A stretch of DNA of 64,000 bases from Bacteroidales bacterium (GCA_017962375.1 JAGCVJ010000011.1:62001-126000); one strand, 5' to 3'; positions 34,746 to 43,616 are shown, numbered from the stretch's first letter. Program-made: numbers and translations. The notes: a model not told the origin generated them from the sequence alone.

Positions 34746-35625
34746 AAATAATACTGTAAAATTTGCTGCAAATATAATTCTTTAGACTGATTTTTAAAAA
34801 TCTGGCGCAGGAGGTGAGCTGCCACTTGGGAGTGGAGGTGGCTCCGCAGACGCCTATGCTGTCTCCAGGTTTGAACCAGCTGCGGTCTATCTCCTTTAGA
34901 GACTGTATGTTGTAGGATCGTTCGTTGTTCTGTTTGCACAGCTCGTAGAGGACTTTGCCGTTGGACGAATCCTTTCCGCTCACAAAGATTATGACGTTGT
35001 GGTTGCGGGCAAAGGCGCTGAGCCTGGAATGCCTCTGGGCCACCTGGCGGCAGATGGTGTTGTGAACGGTGAGCTGGGCTGGATCGTGCATCTTTTCCCT
35101 GATCTTGCTGCAGACCTGCTCAAACTCGTCCGGGTCTTTGGTGGTCTGGGAAAAGATGTTCACAGGGCGGCTGAAATCTACTTTGTTAATCTGCGACAGG
35201 TTTTCCACAACCACGGCCCTTCCCTCGGCTCTTCCCACCAGGCCGTTCACTTCGGCGTGGCCGATCTTGCCGAAAATCACTATCTGCCCGCTTGTGTCGG
35301 CTATCTTCTTCTGGAGCTGTAGCACCACAGGGCAGGTGCAGTCTATAAGGTTGATGTTCCGTTCTTTTGCCAGTTCGTAAGTGGACGGCGGCTCCCCGTG
35401 AGCCCTTATGAGCACTGTTGTATCGGAGAGTTTGGACATCTGCTCCAAGTCTATGACCTTGAGGCCCTTCTTCCCGAGCCTGTCCAGTTCGGAGTTGTTG
35501 TGGACAATGGCTCCGAGGGTGTACAGTTCGCCAGGGTTGGAAAGGTTCTGTTCAGCTGTTCTGATGGCTCTTACCACTCCGTTGCAGAATCCGGAATCCT
35601 TGTCTATTTCTATGTTCACTCTCAT
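34723..35625 (-). CDS. ispH: 4-hydroxy-3-methylbut-2-enyl diphosphate reductase IspH
   Basis: A 300-residue iron-sulfur enzyme that makes IPP and DMAPP in the MEP isoprenoid pathway. The three cluster cysteines are in GFCNGVVRAI (Cys 14), IDCTCPVVLQ and NTICRQVAQR. The substrate-site KIGHAEVNG and late GVCGATSTPKW motifs are in place. The C-terminus after STPKW runs on for about 30 residues of unusual, basic and aromatic sequence that overlaps the efp start, which is not typical for the family and may reflect a moved stop codon. Confidence 0.93.
   Translation of the reverse strand: MRVNIEIDKDSGFCNGVVRAIRTAEQNLSNPGELYTLGAIVHNNSELDRLGKKGLKVIDLEQMSKLSDTTVLIRAHGEPPSTYELAKERNINLIDCTCPVVLQLQKKIADTSGQIVIFGKIGHAEVNGLVGRAEGRAVVVENLSQINKVDFSRPVNIFSQTTKDPDEFEQVCSKIREKMHDPAQLTVHNTICRQVAQRHSRLSAFARNHNVIIFVSGKDSSNGKVLYELCKQNNERSYNIQSLKEIDRSWFKPGDSIGVCGATSTPKWQLTSCARFLKISLKNYICSKFYSIIYGNYSRF
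34769..34776 (-). promoter_or_regulatory. -7 element of efp inside the 3' end of ispH
   Basis: TATATTTG on the minus strand lies 23 bases before the efp ATG and within the last codons of ispH. efp may therefore be transcribed both from its own promoter and by readthrough. Confidence 0.5.
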
Positions 35626-35633
35626 ATTTGATT

Positions 35634-35641
35634 CAAAAGTA
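35634..35641 (-). promoter_or_regulatory. -7 element upstream of ispH
   Basis: TACTTTTG on the minus strand fits TAnnTTTG and lies eight bases before the ispH ATG. Confidence 0.45.
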
Positions 35642-35654
35642 GGAAAACTATTTG

Positions 35655-35662
35655 TAAATTTG
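35655..35662 (+). promoter_or_regulatory. -7 element upstream of cmk
   Basis: TAAATTTG lies 47 bases before the cmk ATG and is divergent from the ispH element. A TTTG occurs 24 bases upstream, slightly outside the usual spacing. Confidence 0.5.
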
Positions 35663-35709
35663 CATAATCGGTTCCGGTTTTCGGGGCCGGAATCAATAAC
35701 TACTGTTTT

Positions 35710-36426
35710 ATGGCAAGCGGAAAAATCATCATCGCGATAGACGGCTACTCGTCTACAGGCAAAAGCTCCTTCGCCAAGATTGTTGCAAAGGGTCTCGGAT
35801 ATATCTATGCAGACAGCGGCGCCCTCTATAGGGCTGTCACTTATTTTGCCTACACCAACGGCTTTATAGACGAAAAGGGCGAGATAGACAAGGAGAACCT
35901 GGCCAAGGTGCTGCCTAAGGTGGAGATCACTTTCCGCACCAACAAGAAGGGCGACAGCGTCACTTGCCTCAACGGCAGCAACATAGAGAAATACATCAGG
36001 ACCTCTACAGTGTCTTCACGCGTGAGCCAGATTGCGGAGATTCCTTTCGTAAGGGATTTTGTGAATGTTATGCTCAGGCGAATGGGCCAGGACAAGGGCC
36101 TGGTGATGGACGGAAGAGACATCGGAACCGCCGTGTTCCCGAACGCGGAGCTGAAGATTTTCATGACCGCCTCGGATCAGGTGAGGGCCATGCGCCGTTT
36201 CAAGGAACTCCAGGAAAAGGGCGAGAAAGACACTTTCGAGAGCGTTCTGGAAAACCTCAAGCAGAGAGACTACATAGATTCTCATCGCGAAAAAGATCCT
36301 CTCACAAGAGCCAAAGACGCCATAGAGCTGGACAACAGCAGCATGAGTTTTGCGGACGAGGTGGAGTGGCTGAACAACATCCTCCTTCCTAACTTCAACC
36401 TGAAGGTGGAATACCCTGTAGAATAG
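35710..36426 (+). CDS. cmk: Cytidylate kinase
   Basis: A 238-residue nucleoside monophosphate kinase that phosphorylates CMP and dCMP. The P-loop is AIDGYSSTGKSSFAK at about residues 9-23, ADSGALYRAVTYFA is the substrate-binding helix, and MDGRDIGTAVFPNAELKIFMTAS is the family signature. The LID region and RDYIDSHREKDPL motif follow. It lies seven bases before the NtrX-like regulator, so the two are probably co-transcribed. Confidence 0.96.
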   Translation: MASGKIIIAIDGYSSTGKSSFAKIVAKGLGYIYADSGALYRAVTYFAYTNGFIDEKGEIDKENLAKVLPKVEITFRTNKKGDSVTCLNGSNIEKYIRTSTVSSRVSQIAEIPFVRDFVNVMLRRMGQDKGLVMDGRDIGTAVFPNAELKIFMTASDQVRAMRRFKELQEKGEKDTFESVLENLKQRDYIDSHREKDPLTRAKDAIELDNSSMSFADEVEWLNNILLPNFNLKVEYPVE

Positions 36427-36433
36427 AACAAAA

Positions 36434-37603
36434 ATGAAGATACTTATAATAGACGACGAAAAGAGCATACGCCTGGCCCTGAAGGACATACTGGAAGACG
36501 AAGGGTACGAGGTGGAGCTTGCGGAAGACGGGAAGAGCGGCCTGGAGAAGGCCACCGCAGGCAAGTATGACATAATCTTCTGCGACATAAAGATGCCGGG
36601 AATGGACGGCATGGAGACTCTGGAGAAGATGGTGGAGGAGGGCGTGGAGTCTGCCATTGTGATGATATCCGGCCACGGTGACATAGACACTGCCGTCAAG
36701 TGCATCAAGGCAGGGGCCTACGATTTTGTTTCAAAGCCTCTGGACCTTAACAGGATACTCATTACTGTAAAGAATGCCACCGACCATACCGATGTAGTGA
36801 AGGAGAACAAGGCTCTCAAAAAGAAGATAGCCTCTTCTTCCGTTCAGGAAATTGTTGGCAACTCCAAGGCCATTCAGCTTATCAAAGACATGATAGACAG
36901 GGTGGCCCCTACAGACGCCAGAGTTCTGGTAACCGGAGCCAACGGTACCGGCAAGGAGCTGGTAGCCAGATGGCTGCATGAGAAGAGCAACCGCTGCAAG
37001 ATGCCTTTCATAGAGGTTAACTGCGCCGCTATTCCTAGCGAACTTATAGAAAGCGAGCTGTTCGGCCACGAGAAGGGCTCCTTCACCTCTGCCATCAAGC
37101 AGCACAAGGGCAAGTTCGAGCAGGCCGACGGCGGCACCCTGTTCCTGGACGAGGTTGGCGACATGAGCCTTTCAGCCCAGGCCAAGGTGCTGAGGGTGCT
37201 GCAGGAAAACAAGCTTACCAGGGTGGGCAGCGACAAGGACATCAACGTGAACGTGAGGGTGATAGCCGCCACCAACAAGAACATTCCAGAAGAAATCGAG
37301 AAGGGTAATTTCCGTGAAGACCTCTATCACCGCCTTAGCGTTATCGTGATAAGAGTTCCTGCTCTTTCAGAAAGAAAGGAAGACATTCCTCTTCTCACCG
37401 AATATTTCATAGACCAGATTTCCAAGGAAAGCGGAATGGGCCCGAGGTCCATCAACAAAGACGCTCTGGAAGAACTCAAGAAGCACTCCTGGACAGGTAA
37501 CATAAGAGAATTGAGGAACGTGGTTGAACGCCTGATGATCCTGGGCGGAAACCCAATCACCAAGGCAGATGTTGTTGCCTTTGCCTCACCGATGTTTAGA
37601 TAG
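36434..37603 (+). CDS. NtrX/NtrC-like response regulator lacking a DNA-binding domain
   Basis: A 389-residue protein with a receiver domain (about 1-118, phosphorylation site D51 in IIFCDIKMPGMDG) and an AAA+ domain (about 138-375) with Walker A GANGTGKE and Walker B GGTLFLDEVGD. The loop that contacts sigma-54, normally GAFTGA, reads GSFTSA at residues 215-220. The chain ends about 15 residues after the AAA+ lid (PITKADVVAFASPMFR) with no Fis-type HTH, although typical family members are 440-480 residues. The sensor kinase two genes downstream has an NtrY-like core and is the likely partner. Confidence 0.9.
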   Translation: MKILIIDDEKSIRLALKDILEDEGYEVELAEDGKSGLEKATAGKYDIIFCDIKMPGMDGMETLEKMVEEGVESAIVMISGHGDIDTAVKCIKAGAYDFVSKPLDLNRILITVKNATDHTDVVKENKALKKKIASSSVQEIVGNSKAIQLIKDMIDRVAPTDARVLVTGANGTGKELVARWLHEKSNRCKMPFIEVNCAAIPSELIESELFGHEKGSFTSAIKQHKGKFEQADGGTLFLDEVGDMSLSAQAKVLRVLQENKLTRVGSDKDINVNVRVIAATNKNIPEEIEKGNFREDLYHRLSVIVIRVPALSERKEDIPLLTEYFIDQISKESGMGPRSINKDALEELKKHSWTGNIRELRNVVERLMILGGNPITKADVVAFASPMFR

Positions 37604-38033
37604 AGGATCTTTCTATCCTGATTCTCAGGATCTGTGGAGTTCCCGGATTAGTTCTCACAAGAAGTACCACGCGCAGGTTTTCAGAGCCTGTGTTCAGGTT
37701 TCCTATGGCGTATTTCATAGGAGGGTTGCCGCTTTTGTGGATGATGGAGAATGACTTTGGAGTATTCTGGGAGAAGAAATTCTTGATTATTTGGGTGGCC
37801 TGGGTGCGTGAACACTCGCTCTTGGTGCCGAAAATCTCAATCTCCAGATTGTCTGCAAACCAGGCGGAAAGGCGGTCTGCATCGCCCTTCTGGATGTATT
37901 TTGCTATGGGAATGAAAGCGTCCCCGCCACTTCTCTGGATAGAGAGATTCTGGCGAGGAGAGAACGAGCAAAGAAGCGCCATTGCCGCGGTGCAAAGCGC
38001 TATTGCCACAATATTTGGTGAAAATCTTTTCAT
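37596..38033 (-). CDS. DUF4783 family secreted protein
   Basis: The ATG at 38033 gives 145 residues with a signal peptide or N-terminal anchor (about 1-27). The mature domain has AKYIQKGDADRLSAWFADNLEIEIFG and a C-terminal strand region ending LRIRIERSS, with the NTF2-like look of Bacteroidota DUF4783 proteins. Function is unknown. It lies on the opposite strand inside the cmk-regulator-kinase region, and its stop overlaps the end of the regulator gene by eight bases. Confidence 0.8.
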   Translation of the reverse strand: MKRFSPNIVAIALCTAAMALLCSFSPRQNLSIQRSGGDAFIPIAKYIQKGDADRLSAWFADNLEIEIFGTKSECSRTQATQIIKNFFSQNTPKSFSIIHKSGNPPMKYAIGNLNTGSENLRVVLLVRTNPGTPQILRIRIERSSI

Positions 38034-38096
38034 TTCCAAAGGTTGCAACCGGTGCAAAAACCTGCAAAAATCAAACCATTTTCCGCCAAATATAGT

Positions 38097-38104
38097 TAAA
38101 TTTG
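38097..38104 (+). promoter_or_regulatory. -7 element upstream of rlmH
   Basis: TAAATTTG lies nine bases before the ATG at 38114, implying a very short leader and separating rlmH and the kinase from cmk and the regulator. Confidence 0.5.
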
Positions 38105-38113
38105 CAAGAAGGC

Positions 38114-38605
38114 ATGAAGATTACTCTACTTTGCATAGGAAAGACGGATTTCCCTTTTGTAGAAGAGGGGATGGGAGTGTATGAAGCCAGGCTGAAGCAT
38201 TACTGCAAGTTCTCCTCGGTTTATATTCCCGCGCTAAAAGGAGCGGCATCGCTGAGCAAAGAGCAGATAAAGGAAAAAGAAGGGGAGATGATTCTCAAGG
38301 AATTGGGAATCCAGAAGGGAAAGCCGGCAGGAAAGAAGCATCTGGTGCTGCTGGACGAGAGGGGGAAGAGTTTCACGTCTGTGGAGTTTGCCTCTTCTGT
38401 GGAGAAGCTGGGAGCCTCTGACAAGGAAGTTTGTTTTGTAATAGGGGGAGCATACGGCTTCAGCGATGCTGTGTATCAGGCCGCTGACCAGATGGTGTCT
38501 TTGTCCAAGATGACCTTTTCCCACCAGATTGTGAGGCTGATTTTCATAGAGCAGCTTTACCGGGCCTTTACCATTATGAAAGGAGAACCTTACCACCACG
38601 CCTAA
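38114..38605 (+). CDS. rlmH: 23S rRNA pseudouridine-1915 N3-methyltransferase RlmH
   Basis: The ATG at 38114 gives 163 residues of the SPOUT class. It has MKITLLCIGKTD at the N-terminus, the LLDERGKSFTSVEFA strand, and the trefoil-knot SAM site FVIGGAYGFSDAVYQAADQ. The C-terminus FSHQIVRLIFIEQLYRAF plus GEPYHH is the family signature. An ATG at 38102 adds four residues and overlaps the -7 element. The sensor kinase starts 12 bases downstream. Confidence 0.96.
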   Translation: MKITLLCIGKTDFPFVEEGMGVYEARLKHYCKFSSVYIPALKGAASLSKEQIKEKEGEMILKELGIQKGKPAGKKHLVLLDERGKSFTSVEFASSVEKLGASDKEVCFVIGGAYGFSDAVYQAADQMVSLSKMTFSHQIVRLIFIEQLYRAFTIMKGEPYHHA

Positions 38606-38617
38606 GGATTTTGGAAT

Positions 38618-41600
38618 ATGAAGCGTTTGCTGGAATATATAAGGCGGAACATTGTCTGGCTGACTTTTGCACTGTCGGCTGTCTGCCTTTTGCTTTCCCT
38701 GGCTGGGCGAGACCGCTTCTCCGACCTGTCTTCAACGGCATCATCGCTGCAGAAGAAGCTCCAGCAGCGGGAAAGCCTTCTGGACGATTACGCTTTCAAG
38801 GCGCTGGACGCCCCGGCTGACAAGTGGCTGGAGCTGAAGGAACTGCCCGAGGATATGGTCATCTACCGATACAGGGCGGACTCACTTCAGAGCTGGGCTC
38901 ACCAGTTCCCGTTTGCCAACGACGATCTTGTGGCCAGTTCCATTTACCAGATTTACAGGACCGAACATTATCTGGACGGGCAGGGGAGATTCATCTATCC
39001 GTTCTCCTATCTTTCCGGAAAGCAGGAGTTTGTGAACATCGGCAGCTGCTGGTATCTGATAAAGAGTTACCTGAAAGATGACCTGAGAGTGATTGCCGGC
39101 CTTCTGGTAAAGACCGACAGCCAGGTGGCCCAGGCCCTTTCTACAGACATTATCAATCCGGAGCTGGGAGTGCCTCAGGGTTACGACATAGTTCCTCTGG
39201 CCCTGGAGAGCAGCGGGGCTGAAATCCAGACCAAAGACAACGAGCCGCTGTTCATGCTGGTTTCAGACACTACGGCCCGCAAGCCTTCGGCAGTGAATCC
39301 TCTTGTCTGGATCTCGATTGCGCTGGCGGCCTTCGGGCTGTTCCTGATCCTGTTCAGGAAGAGGACCAACACGGCTCTGATTGTTTATATTTTGGGCATA
39401 ACCCTTCTCAGGATTGTGGCATTCCGCCTGGGAGCGTTGAGTTCATTCTCTTCCAGCTTTTTCTCTCCTGCCGTTTACGCGGACGAGGGGCTTTTCTCGT
39501 CGATAGGGGACTTGCTGCTTAACAACCTGTATGTCAGCCTGATGGTTCTGGGCATCTATATGATGCGCAACCGCTATATAGACAGGCTCAAGAAAAACGA
39601 GGGCTGGGGAAGAAGACTGGGAACGGTTGCCTTGTGCATTATCCCGATAGTGCTCTGCCTGTATATCAACGACACTCTAAGAAGCCTCATACTCAACTCT
39701 TCCGTGAATATGGAGCTGCACAGGGTCACTTCCATATCGTCCTACACGGTTCTGTGCTATCTGTCATACGCCATTCTCTTTCTGATGCTCATGTTCAGCC
39801 TGCAGCTGATTATATCGCTGATGAACATGAAAAGGAAAAGAGGGCTGCTGTCTATCCGCAACACGATTTTGTTTGCGCTGGGTGTTTCGGTTTACATGCT
39901 GCTCACGGTTTCTTCTCTGAGTGCCAAGAAGGAGGCGCAGTGGACCCGCCTGCTTGCAAACCGCCTTTCCGTGGAGAGAGACCTGGGCCTGGAGCTGGAA
40001 CTAAGGGAGATTGAGGACAAGCTCCTGGCCGATCCTATTTCCGGGGCTTTGCTGACTATGCCTCAGGAGAATATGCAGATGCTCCAGATGAGGTTTTCAG
40101 AGCTCTATTTCCAGTCTATAAGGCAGAAATACGTTATAAACATGTCGGTCTGCAGGCCTAACGAGAGCATTCAGGTTGGGCAGATGGTGGTCAACTGCCT
40201 GGATTACTACAGGGCCAAGATGACTCAGTACGACGCGGTTCCGATTGCAGACGGCAGCGCTTTCTACTACCTGAGCAACTTCAACGGCCAGGTGGGATAT
40301 CTGGGCCTGTTCACTTACCTTACTCCGGGCGGCACGGTGAATCTTTTCCTGGAGATAACCGCCAGATATGACGAAGAGCAGGCTGGCTATCCGGACAGGT
40401 TCTCGGACTATCAGCCGGACGACTTGAACATTCCTCCATTCATCTCCTACGCCAAATATTACGGAGGCCGTCTGGTGATGGACAAGGGAAGGTATGACTA
40501 CCCTGTCTATGACACGGAATTCGAGTCGGACATCGTGAAGAAAGACGGCTACATTCACAGGATAAACAAGGTGACAGACCAGAACACGGTTGTTATTTCC
40601 CGTCCTCAAAGATCCATCTTCCCTTATATAGTGTCTCTGTCTTACCTGGTGCTGTTCTTCTCGTTCTTCTTCCTTGCAGTCATTCGCCTCAAGAGGGCCA
40701 GAATCCGCGCCAGAGCCGCACTCAAGAGGACCAGGAAGTCCTGGGGCAGAAGGCTCAACTTCCTGATCACCGTCATAGTGGCCACCGCCCTGATAGCCGC
40801 TTCGGCCGGCAGCCTCTGGTACAGCGTCAACTACTACAAGCTCCAGAACAGGCTCCAGATGGAGGAGAAGATAAAGGCGGTTGGAAAGGTTCTGTCTTCC
40901 TATTTCACATACGCCCAGGACTTCTCTGACGTGAATTCTTCCGAGCTGTTTACCGTGATGGACCGTTTGGCAAACGACACTCACGCCGACATAAACCTCT
41001 ACGACCCTTCAGGAAAGATCATCCACTCCACCAAGATGGATCTTTTCCGCAAATACATACTCTCGTCCAGAATGAATCCGGACGCATATGAAGATATCGT
41101 TATAAGGCACCGCAGCCAGGCCTTCAACAGGGAGAAGGCGGGGGCTTACAAGTATTATTCGCTCTACAGCCCTATATCCAACTACAACGGAAAGCTGATG
41201 GCTATAGCCGACATTCCGTATTTCACAAGAGGCGGAGACCTCAACGGAGACCTGTCCTACGCCGTGGCCACCATAATAAACGTGAGCATACTCCTGCTTG
41301 TGGTGGCGCTGTTCTTCTCCCGTCTGCTGTTCTCCAGGGTTACCCGCCCTCTGACCGACCTTAGCAACAAGATGAGGTCCGTAGATGTTTCCTCCGCTCC
41401 GGAGCACATCAGCTACTCCAGCAACGACGAGCTGGGCCTTCTGGTAGACGCCTACAACAAGATGGTGGACGACGTGGCAGAAAGTACCAGGAAGATGGCC
41501 ATAGCCGAAAGGGAGAAAGCCTGGAGCGACATGGCCCGCCAGATTGCCCACGAGATAAAGAATCCGCTCACTCCTATGAAGCTCAGCATCCAGCGCATCA

Positions 41601-42205
41601 TGTACCTCAAGCAGAGGAACGCTCCGGGCTGGGAAGACAAGCTGGATGCCATCTCGCAGTCGCTTCTGGAGCAGATAGACATTTTGTCCAACACCGCATC
41701 GGAATTCAGCAGCTACGCCAAGTTCTACATGGAGGACAACATAGCCTTCAACCTCTACGATGTGGTAAAGGAGCAGAAAGACTTCTTCGACAACAAGGAA
41801 AACATAAGGATATCGTTCAGCTACACCTCGGACAACTGCATGGTCTATGCCCGCAGAGGCCAGATAGTCAGGGTGCTTGTAAACCTGATTTCCAACTCCA
41901 TACAGGAACTGGAGAATTCCGAGGGCAAGGGATTTGTATCCCTGGGCCTTTCAAGAGACGGAGACTTCTGGAAGGTGAGCGTGGATGACAACGGAAGGGG
42001 AGTGAGCCAGGAGAATCTCGAGAAACTTTTCCAGCCGAACTTCACTACCAAGACAAGCGGCAACGGCCTGGGCCTGGCCATATCGCGGAGCATTATAGAA
42101 CAGAGCGGCGGAAGCATTTCCTACTCTCAGTCTGAGCTTGGCGGGGCCTGCTTCTGCTTCACGCTGCCGGTTTACCAGATTAAGGAAGAACACACACAAC
42201 AATAG
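38618..42205 (+). CDS. Large NtrY-like membrane sensor histidine kinase
   Basis: A 1195-residue kinase with two membrane modules. Residues 12-28 are a first membrane helix followed by an extracytoplasmic domain (about 30-225). Several helices lie at about 228-440, a second extracytoplasmic domain at about 450-665, helices near 670-690 and 712-735, a third sensor domain to about 885 and a last helix before a HAMP domain. The phosphoacceptor is H978 in RQIAHEIKNPLTPMKLSIQR, close to the NtrY HEIKNPLTP motif. The ATPase has the N box LVNLISNSIQELE, the DDNGRGVS G1 box and GNGLGLAISRSIIEQ. It probably pairs with the HTH-less regulator upstream. Confidence 0.92.
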   Translation: MKRLLEYIRRNIVWLTFALSAVCLLLSLAGRDRFSDLSSTASSLQKKLQQRESLLDDYAFKALDAPADKWLELKELPEDMVIYRYRADSLQSWAHQFPFANDDLVASSIYQIYRTEHYLDGQGRFIYPFSYLSGKQEFVNIGSCWYLIKSYLKDDLRVIAGLLVKTDSQVAQALSTDIINPELGVPQGYDIVPLALESSGAEIQTKDNEPLFMLVSDTTARKPSAVNPLVWISIALAAFGLFLILFRKRTNTALIVYILGITLLRIVAFRLGALSSFSSSFFSPAVYADEGLFSSIGDLLLNNLYVSLMVLGIYMMRNRYIDRLKKNEGWGRRLGTVALCIIPIVLCLYINDTLRSLILNSSVNMELHRVTSISSYTVLCYLSYAILFLMLMFSLQLIISLMNMKRKRGLLSIRNTILFALGVSVYMLLTVSSLSAKKEAQWTRLLANRLSVERDLGLELELREIEDKLLADPISGALLTMPQENMQMLQMRFSELYFQSIRQKYVINMSVCRPNESIQVGQMVVNCLDYYRAKMTQYDAVPIADGSAFYYLSNFNGQVGYLGLFTYLTPGGTVNLFLEITARYDEEQAGYPDRFSDYQPDDLNIPPFISYAKYYGGRLVMDKGRYDYPVYDTEFESDIVKKDGYIHRINKVTDQNTVVISRPQRSIFPYIVSLSYLVLFFSFFFLAVIRLKRARIRARAALKRTRKSWGRRLNFLITVIVATALIAASAGSLWYSVNYYKLQNRLQMEEKIKAVGKVLSSYFTYAQDFSDVNSSELFTVMDRLANDTHADINLYDPSGKIIHSTKMDLFRKYILSSRMNPDAYEDIVIRHRSQAFNREKAGAYKYYSLYSPISNYNGKLMAIADIPYFTRGGDLNGDLSYAVATIINVSILLLVVALFFSRLLFSRVTRPLTDLSNKMRSVDVSSAPEHISYSSNDELGLLVDAYNKMVDDVAESTRKMAIAEREKAWSDMARQIAHEIKNPLTPMKLSIQRIMYLKQRNAPGWEDKLDAISQSLLEQIDILSNTASEFSSYAKFYMEDNIAFNLYDVVKEQKDFFDNKENIRISFSYTSDNCMVYARRGQIVRVLVNLISNSIQELENSEGKGFVSLGLSRDGDFWKVSVDDNGRGVSQENLEKLFQPNFTTKTSGNGLGLAISRSIIEQSGGSISYSQSELGGACFCFTLPVYQIKEEHTQQ

Positions 42206-42210
42206 ACATT

Positions 42211-43497
42211 ATGGCAAAATACAATTTTGACAAAGAGCTGAACCGTATGGGTACAAGCTGTATCAAATGGGACATGACTCAAAAGATATGGGGCAAGAAG
42301 AACCTGCTTCCGATGTGGATTGCGGACATGGACTTTGCCACTCCAAAGTTTTTCACCGATGCTTTGATAAAAAGAGTGGACGGGGGAGTGCTGGGCTATG
42401 GATGCCGTCCTCAGAAATGGTACGATGCCATCAAGGCCTGGTTCAAGCACCGCTACAACTGGGAGGTGACAGACAGCCAGATCGGATTCGTTCCTGGAAT
42501 AGTGGTGGGAATTGCCCACGCCCTCAGATGCTTTACCAAGCCCGGCGACAAGGTTCTGATATTCCCTCCGGTATATTTTCCGTTTGCCAACCAGATTGCA
42601 TACGCAAAATGCAAGCAGGTAGACTGCCCTCTGGTTATCAGGGAAACCAAAAACGGCGAGGACTTTGACATAGACTTCAAGCTGCTGGAAAAGAAGATCA
42701 AAGGCTGCAAGGCAATGATTCTTTGCAACCCTCACAATCCGGGCGGCAGGGTATGGACCAAGGCCGAGCTTCAGAAGATTGCCAAGATCTGCATGGAAAA
42801 CAAAGTGTTTGTCATCAGTGATGAAATCCACTGCGACCTGTCTTTCCTCAAGCACATACCGTTTGCCACAGTAAACGCAAAGCAGGCCCAGAACACCATC
42901 ACTTTCCATGCTCCGAGCAAGACCTTCAACTGCGCCGGAGTTGGCGCCAGCGAGTGGATTGCCGTAAACCAGGAAATGCACGACAAGTTTGCCGCATACC
43001 TCAGGGGCGGAGAGTTTGACGCCGGCCACTATGACTCTTTCATGCCTTCATCCATCTTCTATTCCAAGAAAGGCGAAGAATGGCTTGCCCAGGCTATGGA
43101 ATACATAAAGGGCAACATAGACTACGTGGAAAAATTCCTCAAGGACAATTTCACCGCCAAGACCATAGAGCTCAGCGGAAAGAAGATCCGCACAGAAACC
43201 TCCGACGGAAAAACCGAAGAATACGCCGAGGCCAAGATCGGCACCACCCAGTTGATCAGGATGATAAAGCCTCAGGCTTCATTCCTCATATTCCTCGATT
43301 TCAGAAAGCTCGGCCTTAGCCAGAAGGAGCTTGTGGACTTTGTTGTTGACAAGGCTCACCTGGCACTTAACGACGGAGCCATGTTCGGAACCGGCGGAGA
43401 AGGCTTCATGAGACTGAACGTGGGCTGTCCTAGAAAGACTATGGAAAGGGCAATGGGCCAGCTCAAGGCTGCTTTCGACAAGAAGTACAAGTTGTAG
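42211..43497 (+). CDS. MalY/PatB-type aminotransferase (probable cysteine-S-conjugate beta-lyase)
   Basis: A 428-residue fold-type I pyridoxal-phosphate enzyme. It has the MalY/PatB start DMTQKIWGKKNLLPMWIADMDF, the LCNPHNPGGRVW segment, the SDEIHCDLSF aspartate region and the pyridoxal lysine in HAPSKTFNCAGVGASEW. A family member usually cleaves cystathionine or other cysteine conjugates to give a thiol, pyruvate and ammonia. A roughly 30-residue insert (ELSGKKIRTETSDGKTEEY) near residue 320 is longer than in E. coli MalY. It lies five bases after the kinase gene and may be coupled to it. Confidence 0.9.
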   Translation: MAKYNFDKELNRMGTSCIKWDMTQKIWGKKNLLPMWIADMDFATPKFFTDALIKRVDGGVLGYGCRPQKWYDAIKAWFKHRYNWEVTDSQIGFVPGIVVGIAHALRCFTKPGDKVLIFPPVYFPFANQIAYAKCKQVDCPLVIRETKNGEDFDIDFKLLEKKIKGCKAMILCNPHNPGGRVWTKAELQKIAKICMENKVFVISDEIHCDLSFLKHIPFATVNAKQAQNTITFHAPSKTFNCAGVGASEWIAVNQEMHDKFAAYLRGGEFDAGHYDSFMPSSIFYSKKGEEWLAQAMEYIKGNIDYVEKFLKDNFTAKTIELSGKKIRTETSDGKTEEYAEAKIGTTQLIRMIKPQASFLIFLDFRKLGLSQKELVDFVVDKAHLALNDGAMFGTGGEGFMRLNVGCPRKTMERAMGQLKAAFDKKYKL

Positions 43498-43506
43498 GAA
43501 ATTTGC

Positions 43507-43514
43507 TATATTTG
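43507..43514 (+). promoter_or_regulatory. -7 element upstream of tRNA-Pro
   Basis: TATATTTG lies 28 bases before the mature tRNA 5' end. The transcript would start near or inside the leader hairpin. Confidence 0.6.
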
Positions 43515-43516
43515 CA

Positions 43517-43540
43517 ACCCGTTTCCAAAAGGGGACGGGT
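43517..43540 (+). other. Hairpin in the tRNA-Pro leader
   Basis: ACCCGTTTCC and GGGGACGGGT pair over 10 bp (two wobbles) with an AAAA loop, ending two bases before the mature tRNA. No T tract follows, so it is not a terminator; it could affect 5' processing. Confidence 0.6.
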
Positions 43541-43542
43541 AT

Positions 43543-43616
43543 CGGGATGTGGCGCAGTTGGCTAGCGCACTACGTTCGGGACGTAGGGGTCGTCCGTTCG
43601 AGCCGGATCATCCCGA
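43543..43616 (+). tRNA. tRNA-Pro (anticodon CGG)
   Basis: A complete cloverleaf of 74 bases. The acceptor stem is CGGGATG/CATCCCG, the D stem GCGC/GCGC, the anticodon stem CTACG/CGTAG with loop TTCGGGA giving anticodon CGG, and the T arm has TTCGAGC in the loop. The 3' CCA is not encoded. It is flanked by a promoter element and a terminator, so it is a single-tRNA transcript reading CCG codons. Confidence 0.95.
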
